Below are positions 45,712 to 56,518 of a stretch of 64,000 nucleotides of DNA, piece by piece. The notes beneath the pieces were generated by a model, which did not search any database, was not told the origin of the DNA, and was given only the letters and a program-made list of their open reading frames with translations. The stretch is from CAZJDV01 sp964544865 (lineage in GTDB: Bacteria > Chloroflexota > Dehalococcoidia > Lucifugimonadales > CAJWER01), in the NCBI GenBank assembly GCA_964544865.1, contig CAZJDV010000004.1:1-64000 (forward strand), read 5' to 3'. Position 1 is the first letter of the stretch. The number at the start of each line of letters is the position of its first letter. Position numbers and translations under genes: made by a program.

Positions 45712-46758
45712 CTAGCCGGCCTCCACGCCCAGCGACGCCGCCAGGTCTGTGAGGGATTTCCAGACCATTTCAGGTATCGGGATGCCGTTTCGACGCCGCT
45801 CGGCCCGCGCGCGCCACTCCAGGTCGCCGGGCACCATCACCTGGTCGAAGCCGGGGGCCGGTGGGATCGCCCTGACCTCGCGTCCAAACGCATCGGCGCC
45901 GGCGTTGAAATCGGCCATCGACTGGAAGAGATCGGCCCTGAAGACGATGAACGTAACGCCCTGGTGGCGCATGGCGGTCCCACCGCGGTCGCCCTCGAGG
46001 TAGGCGTCGGCCCCGCTCAAGAGCCTTCCCAGGTACTCGCTCGCCAGCATGATAGCGTAGCCCTTGTGACCGCCGAAGGGCAGATGGACGCCGCCATCGT
46101 AGAAGTCCGCTGGCTCGGTCGTCGCCTTGCCGGCCTTGTCCACGATGGAGCCGGGCGGAAGTTGTTTGCCGTCCCGGAGGGCTACCTGCACCTTGGAGTT
46201 GGCGACCGCGGTAGTTGCGAAGTCGACGATCATGGAGGGCTCGTCGCCGGCCGGCACGCCGATGGCAATGGGATTGGAGGAGAGCAGCGGCTCGCTGCCG
46301 CCGAACGGGATCGCCACCGGCTGCTCAACACCATAGCCGGAACCCCACATCAGGCACACCATGCCCTGGGACACGGCCAACTCTGCGTACTCCCCCAGCC
46401 GACCGATGTGGTTCGCCTGGACCACGCTGACGACGGCCACGCCGTGCCCCTTGGCCTTCTCGATGGCCAGCTCCGCAGCGAACATCGACGACACGAAACC
46501 GAAGGTCCAATTGCCCTTCACCAGGGCGGACGTGGGCGTCTCCTTGACCACCTCGGGCCTGGCCGTGGGTATGACCTCGCCCGCCCGGATGGACCGCACG
46601 TAGGCGGGAATATGCATGACACCGTGGGTCACCACACCGCTAAGGTCGGACAGCACGAGCGCATCGGCGACGCGTCCGGCGTTGTCGCCGTCCGCGCCCG
46701 CGGCCACCAGTATCGTCTCGACCAGGCTGTGGAGCTCTTTCTCGGTCTTGACAGGCAT
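45712..46758 (-). CDS. Malate/L-lactate dehydrogenase family (LDH2/MDHG) oxidoreductase
   Basis: 348 residues of the YlbC/ComC-type NAD(P) fold, unrelated to classical MDH. Marker segments are VLSDLSGVVTHGVMHIPAYV (SRGVxxHG-like), VVQANHIGRLGEYAELAV with the catalytic His, SSNPIAIGVPAG, MIVDFATTAVANSKVQVA and HLPFGGHKGYAIML. It oxidises a 2-hydroxy acid (sulfolactate, ureidoglycolate, lactate or malate). Specificity is not determinable here. It lies 76 bases after gyrA on the same strand. Confidence 0.87.
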   Translation of the reverse strand: MPVKTEKELHSLVETILVAAGADGDNAGRVADALVLSDLSGVVTHGVMHIPAYVRSIRAGEVIPTARPEVVKETPTSALVKGNWTFGFVSSMFAAELAIEKAKGHGVAVVSVVQANHIGRLGEYAELAVSQGMVCLMWGSGYGVEQPVAIPFGGSEPLLSSNPIAIGVPAGDEPSMIVDFATTAVANSKVQVALRDGKQLPPGSIVDKAGKATTEPADFYDGGVHLPFGGHKGYAIMLASEYLGRLLSGADAYLEGDRGGTAMRHQGVTFIVFRADLFQSMADFNAGADAFGREVRAIPPAPGFDQVMVPGDLEWRARAERRRNGIPIPEMVWKSLTDLAASLGVEAG

Positions 46759-46834
46759 GGACAGCGGTCCTCCATGACGAAATTCGCCTTCACGCGCTCG
46801 AATGGGCTGCCGAGGAGTTATCGAATGGCCCGGC

Positions 46835-49363
<2,529 letters not shown>

Positions 49364-49794
49364 CGACGACTCCTGCTTGCTATTCGGCTGCGGTGGGGCG
49401 TCGGCACGAGCTAGTTGCACGCACCGGCGCCGTGTGCCGGCGGTCTATGCCACTGCCGGCGCCCCGGATGCTGGAGAGTAGCGATCGCGGGGCCGTGAGG
49501 GATGCCGGCCATGCGGGCGATACGCCCACCACCGGTGGTGGGAAAACGCGCCCCGGCGCCCGTCGATTCCAGCCGACAACATTATATCATCTCTATTAGC
49601 TTATTCCGAAACTCGTTCAGGGCCGCAAGGCACCCGAAATCGTGCGCGGGGAGGTCTTGATAGGCCGCGTCAGATCGCACGGGGATATCACGGCGCACTC
49701 CCAGATGTGAGCATGCCGACTGGTATGGGTTCGGTTCGACTGCGGCCCGTCGATTTCACAAGGGGTTTGCCGTCCCGCGAGTGTCTCGAGCGGT

Positions 49795-49826
49795 CTCTAG
49801 AGGGGGCCGGGCGGCCCCCTCTAGAG
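49795..49826. repeat. 14-bp perfect inverted repeat with 4-base loop
   Basis: CTCTAGAGGGGGCC-GGGC-GGCCCCCTCTAGAG is a perfect 32-base hairpin in the 709-base gap between gyrA and the DUF5343 gene. It has no T-run. It could be a bidirectional terminator, a small-RNA stem, or the end or arm of a small mobile repeat; a genome-wide copy count would tell. Confidence 0.7.
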
Positions 49827-49914
49827 TGCTTCGGGGGGTACTCCGTACACCTCTCAGCTTGTGTCGGAGGACCGTTGGGGGGTGTTGGCATCGCAACCAA
49901 CACGGATACAGTTT

Positions 49915-50007
49915 ACCCGTGCCACAACACAGTTTCAAATATTGTCCGGACCCGTGCCACAAGGCTCTGGCACAGCGCGTTCCAGGCTGGTACAATGGGT
50001 GTGGCAC
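49915..50007 (+). promoter_or_regulatory. Cluster of GTGCCACA sites around an extended -10 promoter
   Basis: The 13-mer ACCCGTGCCACAA occurs at 49915-49927 and 49950-49962. An inverted copy TGTGGCAC lies at 50000-50007. The second copy also forms a 20-base dyad GTGCCA-N8-TGGCAC (49954-49973). TGGTACAAT (49988-49996) is an extended -10 element positioned among them, 76 bases before the ATG of the DUF5343 gene. This looks like an operator array for a repressor of that gene. Confidence 0.5.
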
Positions 50008-50072
50008 AAGCACTCGCCCTGCCGGCACATCAGTGCGGCGGCGCGGCGATACACGGCTAGAGAGGCTTAAAC

Positions 50073-50852
50073 ATGGAGCGGCGAAGTGTCCCGATGATGC
50101 CACCACCCTACGTCAGCTTCAACACGTTCAGGAGCCTGCGGGAATGGCTTGGCGCAGAGGGAGTGCCACTAAGATTCGACCGCTCGTTCTGGCAGGGCAA
50201 GTTTAGTGGCAGTAATGGCACTCAACTGGTGGCGGCGCTGAGATTCCTCCGACTGCTCGACGGAGACGAGCCCCAGCCTGGCATGGAGCGCATGGTAGAG
50301 GCGAGCCAGGACGAGTGGCGCGGTATGCTGGCAGGCATGCTCGTCGACTCCTACGCCGCCGTGCCATTCGACGAGCTGCCACGTGCCACTCCAGCCATGG
50401 TGCGTGGCTGGTTCAAGGCCTACCCCATCGACGGACACACCCTGCGCAAGGCGATCTCCTTTTTCGTGAACGCCTCCAAGGAGGCCGAGCTGCCCATGTC
50501 CAATGCCGTGCGAAAGATGGCCAAGAGCCGGTCGTCGCGCCAGGTATCGGCCGTGGCGCCGGACAAGGCCGCCGTCCGTCGCTCCGCCGTCGCGCCCCTC
50601 GACTCGCGGCCAAGGGTGTCGGCGGCAATCGCCCCGGGCATGGATGCCGAGCTCCAGGGCGGCCAGACAAATCAGACGGTCATCGATCTAGAGAACGGCG
50701 GGACCGTGACCCTGGGAGTCACGGTAGACCTGTTCCAGCTATCAGCCCGTGACCGCGAGTTCGTCCTCAAGCTCATCGACTTGACAATGGAGTACGGGGA
50801 GGGCCGGGGCGAGCGCATGGACGATGACCCCGGGATTTCCCGGGACGGCTAG
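50073..50852 (+). CDS. DUF5343-family protein
   Basis: 259 residues. The first 150 match the DUF5343 pattern: PPPYVSFNTFRSLREWLGAE, a stretch with SGSNGTQLVAALRFLRLLDG, and TPAMVRGWFKAYPIDGHTLRKAISFFVNASKEAEL. This is a helical, probably winged-helix-like domain of unknown function, often found near mobile or defence genes. A Pro/Ala/Arg-rich linker (about 150-195) leads to a short C-terminal beta/alpha piece (VIDLENGGTVTLGVTVDLFQ). Start ATG 50073 with AGAGAGG 7 bases upstream. It is isolated, with its own complex upstream region, which suggests an independently acquired regulatory unit. The molecular role is unknown. Confidence 0.75.
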   Translation: MERRSVPMMPPPYVSFNTFRSLREWLGAEGVPLRFDRSFWQGKFSGSNGTQLVAALRFLRLLDGDEPQPGMERMVEASQDEWRGMLAGMLVDSYAAVPFDELPRATPAMVRGWFKAYPIDGHTLRKAISFFVNASKEAELPMSNAVRKMAKSRSSRQVSAVAPDKAAVRRSAVAPLDSRPRVSAAIAPGMDAELQGGQTNQTVIDLENGGTVTLGVTVDLFQLSARDREFVLKLIDLTMEYGEGRGERMDDDPGISRDG

Positions 50853-50978
50853 TAGCCAGCTACCCACATATACTAACGGGCACGGTGGTTTGGAAGGCGG
50901 TCGTTTTGGCCCATTAAGGAGACAGTCCCCTCACAGGGCAGCCGTTCCGAATGCCCCCCTTCAGGATGGCGTTCTCCA

Positions 50979-51638
50979 CTATAGAACGGCCCGGATGCCC
51001 GCCGCACCCGCGCGCTCGACGAGGCCCTGGAAGAGCCGGTCGAAGTGGCGCGAGACCTCCGTTCTGCGCTCCGGTCGGAACTGGACTCCGATTACCCAGT
51101 CGTGGTCGTGGCTCTCCAGGGCCTCTATGCCCCCATCCTCCAGGGAGTACGCCGCGGCCAGCAGCAACGGAGACTTTCGCGCCTCCTTGATGCCGAGGCG
51201 GTGTCGGCTGTTCACCCTGGCGAATCCACCTGACCCCACGATCTTCCCCAGCCTGCATCCGACCGGGATGAAGATGCGGTGATAGGCCGAGTCTCCCTCT
51301 CCGTCCGCGCTGTGGCCCGCAATCTTGTTGGGCAACGCGCCGCCAAGCGCCACGTTGAGGGAGTGCATGCCGTCGCCGACCGCAAGGACGGGCATGTCGA
51401 TCTCCAACGCAGCCGCTATCAGCCGCACCTCCTGGCCCCCCGCCGGCCCGGCGGGGCTCTCGACGGGCCCGCTGGACATGATGAACCCGTCCGCCCCGCC
51501 CAGGGCGTCTTCCGGAGACCCGGCCTGGTCCGGTGGGATAGACAGGGGGACGGCGCCGTACCGGCGCACCGCCTCGGCGAGCGCATCGGCGTCCGGCCCA
51601 GGGGATGCTGCTATCGCGATGATCTGACTATCCGACAT
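50979..51638 (-). CDS. Class I glutamine amidotransferase-like (peptidase C26/PuuD type) protein lacking catalytic Cys and His
   Basis: 219 residues with the gamma-glutamyl hydrolase layout: GGADGFIMSSGP, MPVLAVGDGMHSLNVALGG, VNSRHRLGIKE and WVIGVQFRPER. In PuuD-type enzymes the nucleophile elbow reads GICRGMQLLN and the His-Glu pair lies in VQWHPE. Here the Cys is Gly88 and the His is Arg188, while Glu190 is kept. The frame is intact and the rest well conserved, so this looks like a pseudoenzyme, perhaps a binding or regulatory protein, rather than a decayed gene. It is divergent from recA across 251 bases. Confidence 0.8.
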   Translation of the reverse strand: MSDSQIIAIAASPGPDADALAEAVRRYGAVPLSIPPDQAGSPEDALGGADGFIMSSGPVESPAGPAGGQEVRLIAAALEIDMPVLAVGDGMHSLNVALGGALPNKIAGHSADGEGDSAYHRIFIPVGCRLGKIVGSGGFARVNSRHRLGIKEARKSPLLLAAAYSLEDGGIEALESHDHDWVIGVQFRPERRTEVSRHFDRLFQGLVERAGAAGIRAVL

Positions 51639-51796
51639 GGTGAGGCGCTCACTTCTGACCTGGCGCTAAACTCGCCGGTCCGATGACCTCATCGCGCGAC
51701 ACCGAGCGCGATCTCGAGACGTACTCAGGATATAGCAATTCCACATTCCGGCGCGTGGAGGGCTGCGACTAATTGGGGATGAGTGAATGCGCGCTG

Positions 51797-51825
51797 TTGT
51801 GGGCGCGAAACATACGTGCTATGAT
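51797..51825 (+). promoter_or_regulatory. recA promoter with possible LexA-type site in the spacer
   Basis: TTGTGG (51797-51802), a 17-base spacer and TATGAT (51820-51825). The spacer contains CGAAACATACGTGC, which partly resembles the GAAC-N4-GTTC site of Gram-positive LexA (GAAaCATAcGTgC). A LexA site in this position would fit SOS control; the match is imperfect and no lexA is in the window. Confidence 0.45.
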
Positions 51826-51889
51826 TGCCTTCGCCCGCAAGACGCGCGAATGAGACGGCTTCGACTCTTCGCGGGGTAGGAGAGGGCAG

Positions 51890-52930
51890 ATGGATGCAAA
51901 AAAGGCGAAGGCCCTCGATCTCGCATTGGGGCAGATCGACCGCCAGTTCGGCAGCGGCGCGGTCATGCGGCTGGGCGATGCCGCCACGCTGGCGGGCGTG
52001 GCGGTCATCTCCACCGGCTCTATTTCGCTGGATCTCGCCCTTGGAATCGGGGGAATCCCGCGGGGCCGGGTCGTGGAGACGTTCGGCGCCGAGTCGTCGG
52101 GCAAGTCCACGCTGGCCCTTCACGTAATGGCCGAAGCCCAACGCGCCGGCGGCGAGGCGGCCTATATCGACGCCGAGCACGCCCTCGATCCCGCCTATGC
52201 GGCCAAGTGCGGCATCGACACGGAGAAACTGCTGGTGTCGCAGCCCGACTCGGCGGAGCAGGGGCTGGAGATATGCGAGTACCTGGTCCGCAGCGGCGCC
52301 GTGGACGTCGTCGTGGTGGATAGCGTGGCCGCGCTGGTGCCGAGGACGGAGCTCGAGGGTGATATGGGCGACACCCACGTCGGCCTCCAAGCCCGCCTCA
52401 TGTCCCAGGCCCTGCGCAAGCTCTCGTCCGCTATCAGCCGCTCCAACACGGCCGTCATGTTCATCAACCAAATACGGGAGAAGGTAGGCGTGGTATGGGG
52501 CAATCCCGAGGTGACGCCTGGGGGAAGGGCCCTCAAGTTCTACAGCTCCGTGCGCATCGATCTTCGCAAGCTCGAGTCCATCAAGCATGGCAACGAAATA
52601 GTCGGCATGCGAGTGCGCGCCCGCGTCGTGAAGAACAAAGTGGCGCCGCCCTTCCGCGTCGCCGAGTTTGACATCATGTTCAACGAGGGCATCAGCAAAG
52701 AGGGCGACCTGGTCGAGCTGGGCGCCGACATGGGCTTCTTGAAGAAAAGCGGCTCGTTCTATTCCTTCGAAGACACCCGTCTGGGCCAGGGCCGCGAGAA
52801 CGTGAAAGCTTTCCTGAGGGAGCACCGCGACGTTGCCGAGCGGCTGGAGACAATGATCAGGGAACAGTCCGCCGTCGCGTCCGGCGACGCCGAGCCTAGG
52901 AAACGCGAGGAGGCCAAAGCGAGCTCCTAG
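51890..52930 (+). CDS. recA: Recombinase RecA
   Basis: 346 residues. Walker A is GAESSGKST (commonly GPESSGKTT), Walker B region VDVVVVDSVAALVP, L1 EGDMGDTHVGLQARLMSQAL, L2 NQIREKVGVVWGNPEVTPGG, and C-terminal GADMGFLKKSGSFYSF. It coats ssDNA, exchanges strands and triggers LexA self-cleavage. ATG 51890 follows AGGAGAGGGCAG. recX follows, as is common. Confidence 0.96.
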   Translation: MDAKKAKALDLALGQIDRQFGSGAVMRLGDAATLAGVAVISTGSISLDLALGIGGIPRGRVVETFGAESSGKSTLALHVMAEAQRAGGEAAYIDAEHALDPAYAAKCGIDTEKLLVSQPDSAEQGLEICEYLVRSGAVDVVVVDSVAALVPRTELEGDMGDTHVGLQARLMSQALRKLSSAISRSNTAVMFINQIREKVGVVWGNPEVTPGGRALKFYSSVRIDLRKLESIKHGNEIVGMRVRARVVKNKVAPPFRVAEFDIMFNEGISKEGDLVELGADMGFLKKSGSFYSFEDTRLGQGRENVKAFLREHRDVAERLETMIREQSAVASGDAEPRKREEAKASS

Positions 52931-53050
52931 CCCCTAGCAACGCCTGGGGGCATCCGCCGATCTCGACAGAGACCTCAACTTGGAACCAGCGAATTTAATA
53001 ACCGCCCCTTCCGCCCCGCCGTTGGCAACACGGCCCCGGCGCTGCTTGCC

Positions 53051-53548
53051 ATGAACGACGACCCTCCACTTCGACGCGCCCACCTAGTCGCTCTGCGCTT
53101 CCTCTCCTACCGCCCACGCACCGAGACGGAGGTCAAGTCCCGTCTTCGCAGTCGCTTCCCCGCGCCTATCGTGGAGCAGGTCTTGGAGCTGCTGAAGGAC
53201 GAGGCGCTGGTGGACGACGTTCGATTCGCCAGCGAGTGGAGGGCCGGCAGGGAGTCCCACAATCCGAGGAGTGGGTGGGCGATCAAGCGGGAGCTTGTGG
53301 CCAAGGGGGTCGACGGCCTGGTGGCCGAGGAGGCCGTGCGGGACGTCGACGACGAGGACAACGCGTACAGGGCGGGTCTGAAGGCGGCCGGAAGGCTGGA
53401 GGGTTCCGACATGCTCACATTCAACCGAAGGCTATGGTCCCACCTCAAGCGCCGGGGCTTTAGCGACTCGGTGTCCCGGCGCACGATAACGCAGCTATGG
53501 GAAGAGATGGACGCTCGGAGCGAGAGCGGCATGCAGGAGGAGCTTTGA
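53051..53548 (+). CDS. recX: Regulatory protein RecX
   Basis: 165 residues made of three repeated three-helix units. The first has RRAHLVALRFLSYRPRTETEVKSRL, the second DVRFASEWRAGRESHNPRSGWAIKREL with the RecX mark R-S-P-rich PRS, and the third RRLWSHLKRRGFSDSV. RecX limits RecA filament growth. Located 120 bases after recA, the usual partner position. Confidence 0.88.
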   Translation: MNDDPPLRRAHLVALRFLSYRPRTETEVKSRLRSRFPAPIVEQVLELLKDEALVDDVRFASEWRAGRESHNPRSGWAIKRELVAKGVDGLVAEEAVRDVDDEDNAYRAGLKAAGRLEGSDMLTFNRRLWSHLKRRGFSDSVSRRTITQLWEEMDARSESGMQEEL

Positions 53549-53639
53549 TGTTACCACTGCGTACCGAGGGCACGTCTGCTCCTTGTGACCCGGAGGAGAT
53601 GGCTCTCGGTAACCGCGAACAGGATCAGGAGGAAGTCTG

Positions 53640-54911
53640 ATGCCCGGAAGCGAGATTGGAATCCTCGTAATCGTGGTGGTGTTCCTATTGCTCTCAGCCT
53701 TCTTTTCCAGCTCCGAGGCGGCGTTGCTCTCCATGCTAAGGACGGCCAGGCTGGCTCACCTTGTGAGCACGGGCTCCGCGAGCGCGGCAAGAGTCGCGCG
53801 GATGCTGGAGGAGCCTGGGAGGCTCCTTTCCACGATTCTGCTGGGCAACAACCTTGCGAACGTCGCCTTTGCCACCCTGGTAACCGTCATCACGCTTTCT
53901 TTCATAGACGACCAAGGGATAGCGATCCTTGTCGCCACAGCGGTTGGTACCGCAGTCCTGCTTGTACTCGGTGAAATCATCCCGAAGAACTTTGCCGTTC
54001 AACACGCCCTGCCTGTCGCCTTCCTTGTTGCGCGTCCCCTGAGTTGGATAGAGTTGCTGTTCTGGCCGCTGGTCGTGATCCTGCAATGGTTCAGCCGCGT
54101 GGCTACCATCGGCGACAGGGGGCCTGGAGTGCTACCCTCCATCACGGAGGCCGAGCTTCGCACGCTAATAGAAATAGGCGATGCGGAAGGGGCTATAGAG
54201 CCCGAAGAGGCCGAGATGCTCGAGAGCGTGTTCCGCTTCGGCGACCGGGAAGTGCGGGACATGATGACGCCCCGGACGGAGATCGTCTTCCTCGAGCGCG
54301 GCACGACGATGGGGGAGTTTCTGAGTATCTACGCCGAGCACGCCCATACGCGGTTCCCCGTGTACAAGGGTTCTACCGACAACGTCGTTGGGATACTCTC
54401 GGCCAAGGACATCCTTATAGCACTGTCAGCCAGGGACGTGGGCCCCCTGGACGCGGTCACGGACGTGATCAGGGACGCCCACTTTGTACCTGAGACTAAG
54501 CGGATAGCCGAGCTCTTCGACGAGTTGCGCAGGTCGGGCAACCAGATGGCCATCGCCATCGACGAGTATGGCGGCATCGCGGGCCTCGTGACGCTAAAGG
54601 CGCTGCTGGAGGAGGTCGTCGGCCGGGTGGGTGAGGAGGGCGCGAGCCCGGAGGAGGAGTACGAGACCCTCGGCGAGAACACCTTCCAGGTGGACGGAGG
54701 AATGAGCATCGACGAGGTCAAGGAGGATCTGGACATTGATCTGGGGGACGGTGATTTCGAGACCGCCGCCGGCTTCGTCCTGGAGGCCCTGGGCCACATA
54801 CCCACCAAGGGCGAGGTCTTCGAGTCACGCAGGCTGATCGTGGAGATCATGGAGATGGACGGCCTGAAAATAGAGACGATCAAACTGATCAAAAAGCCGG
54901 GGGGCGGTTGA
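53640..54911 (+). CDS. CNNM/CorC-type membrane protein with CBS pair and transporter-associated domain
   Basis: 423 residues. A DUF21/CNNM membrane domain (about 1-180: FLLLSAFFSSSEAALLSML, LGNNLANVAFATLVTVI, GEIIPKNFA) precedes two CBS modules (about 205-335: VRDMMTPRTEIVFLERG, VVGILSAKDILIAL, MAIAIDEYGGIAGLVTLKAL). The CorC_HlyC domain follows (about 345-415: FQVDGGMSIDEVKEDLDIDL, DFETAAGFVLEALGHIP). Such proteins are linked to Mg/Co efflux; older annotations call them hemolysins. AGGAGG lies 8 bases before the ATG. Confidence 0.92.
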   Translation: MPGSEIGILVIVVVFLLLSAFFSSSEAALLSMLRTARLAHLVSTGSASAARVARMLEEPGRLLSTILLGNNLANVAFATLVTVITLSFIDDQGIAILVATAVGTAVLLVLGEIIPKNFAVQHALPVAFLVARPLSWIELLFWPLVVILQWFSRVATIGDRGPGVLPSITEAELRTLIEIGDAEGAIEPEEAEMLESVFRFGDREVRDMMTPRTEIVFLERGTTMGEFLSIYAEHAHTRFPVYKGSTDNVVGILSAKDILIALSARDVGPLDAVTDVIRDAHFVPETKRIAELFDELRRSGNQMAIAIDEYGGIAGLVTLKALLEEVVGRVGEEGASPEEEYETLGENTFQVDGGMSIDEVKEDLDIDLGDGDFETAAGFVLEALGHIPTKGEVFESRRLIVEIMEMDGLKIETIKLIKKPGGG

Positions 54912-55010
54912 CACCCGTCTTGGCGCCGCACGGCGACCGGTCCACCCTTGTCCCGGCAAGCGAGACCCGGCGCCGGGGCGGCCCGGTCGCGGAGATCGGC
55001 TAAGGTTCCG

Positions 55011-56477
55011 ATGAGCGCGGATAATTCGGTCGAACGATTCGACAGTAGTGCGAGGGCCGCTCTCCTGGAGTGCGGCTTCACCGCGGGCGACCTCCTGGTG
55101 GTGGCGGTTTCCGGCGGCCCCGACTCCCTCTCCCTGCTGCACGCCCTCAGCCACCTTAGCGCCGGCATGGGATTGAGACTTCACGCCGCCCATCTGGACC
55201 ACCGCTTGAGGGGCGCGGCGTCGGCGTCAGACGCCCGATTCGTCGCGGATACCTGCCGCGGTCTGAGCATCGGCCTGACCGCCAAGTCCGTGGACGTGGC
55301 AGCGCCGGGGAGTCGGAAAGGTCTTTCCTTGGAGGAGGCGGCCCGGGAGGCGCGATATGGGTTTCTCGCCCGGGTCGTCGCCGAGCAGGGCGCGAAGGCC
55401 GTCGTCTTGGGGCACACCGCCGACGACCAAGCGGAGACGGTGCTCATGAACATCGTCCGCGGCAGCGGCCTGGCGGGTCTGCGAGGGATGCGGCCCTCGG
55501 CCACAAGGGTCATCGGCGGGACCGACGTGCTGCTGCTGCGCCCCCTGCTGGGTGTGTCCGGCCAGGAGACCAGGGGCTATTGCGCCCGGCTGAAGCTGTA
55601 TCCCCGGCACGACGACTCGAACCTGTCCACGGAGTTCACTCGCAACAGGGTCAGACTGGAGTTGCTTCCTCTACTGGAGCAGCTCAATCCCGGCGTGCGG
55701 GACGCGCTCGCCAGGCTGTCACGGAACGCGGCGCAGGCCGAGGCGCACCTGGACATAGAAGTAGATACAGTCTGGCGCGATGCCGTGAGCGAAGCGGAGG
55801 GTGGCGTCATACTGGAGAAGGCCGTCCTCCTCCGCCTCAATCCCGCGGTGCGATCGCATCTGCTTCGCAGGGCGGTGGCGGCCCTGAAGGGCGACCTTGA
55901 TAGGGTCCATCAAGGCCACATCGACGACATGGTCAGGCTGATGTCCGGACCGGCGGGAAGGTCACTGGACCTGCCCGGCGGCCTGCGTTTCTCGACGGGA
56001 TACTCCGAGGCCACGATCGCCCCCGCCCGGCTCGTGTCGTGTCCTATGCCGCCTCTCGAGGGCGAACACATTCTGAGAATTCCGGGGGAGACTGCCGTCG
56101 GCGGCTGGCGGGTGACGGCCAGCGTGTTGGACCGCGGCGATGCGCATGCCTACGAGCGCGACCGAAGGGCGCCCGCCGGCATGGACCCGAACCGTTCGGC
56201 GGTCTTTCTGAGCTACGATTCCCTTGGCGAGCGCCTGATCGTACGGGGACGCAGGCCCGGAGACCGGTTCCAGCCCCTCGGGATGCCGGGGCACAAGAAG
56301 CTCCAGGACATCCTGGTGGATGACAAGGTGCCCCGGGCGTGGAGAGACAGGGTGCCGCTGGTGGTCACGGAGCGCGGCATCGCCTGGATCGTCGGTTCGC
56401 GGACCGCCGATTGGGCGAGAGTGAAGGGTGCCGACGCCACTGTGCTGGAGCTCCGGTTCGAGCTCATATCGTCATAG
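55011..56477 (+). CDS. tilS: tRNA(Ile)-lysidine synthase TilS
   Basis: 488 residues from ATG 55011 (AAGG upstream; an earlier start adds 21 residues of poor quality). PP-loop ATPase: VVAVSGGPDSLSLLHAL, HAAHLDHRLRGAASASDARF, LEEAAREARYGFL, VLGHTADDQAETVLMNI. The middle tRNA-binding part and the C-terminal domain (VRGRRPGDRFQPLGMPGHKK, VPRAWRDRVPLVV) are present. It converts the C34 wobble base of tRNA-Ile(CAU) to lysidine, essential for reading AUA. Confidence 0.94.
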   Translation: MSADNSVERFDSSARAALLECGFTAGDLLVVAVSGGPDSLSLLHALSHLSAGMGLRLHAAHLDHRLRGAASASDARFVADTCRGLSIGLTAKSVDVAAPGSRKGLSLEEAAREARYGFLARVVAEQGAKAVVLGHTADDQAETVLMNIVRGSGLAGLRGMRPSATRVIGGTDVLLLRPLLGVSGQETRGYCARLKLYPRHDDSNLSTEFTRNRVRLELLPLLEQLNPGVRDALARLSRNAAQAEAHLDIEVDTVWRDAVSEAEGGVILEKAVLLRLNPAVRSHLLRRAVAALKGDLDRVHQGHIDDMVRLMSGPAGRSLDLPGGLRFSTGYSEATIAPARLVSCPMPPLEGEHILRIPGETAVGGWRVTASVLDRGDAHAYERDRRAPAGMDPNRSAVFLSYDSLGERLIVRGRRPGDRFQPLGMPGHKKLQDILVDDKVPRAWRDRVPLVVTERGIAWIVGSRTADWARVKGADATVLELRFELISS

Positions 56478-56518
56478 CATGCGGCCGCCGGACGGCACCG
56501 GCGATGGGCTGATCGCGC

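Noticed and set aside
50829..50844. CCCGGG-ATTT-CCCGGG hairpin
   Set aside because: It lies inside the coding end of the DUF5343 gene and has no T-run; the symmetry is likely incidental in GC-rich DNA.
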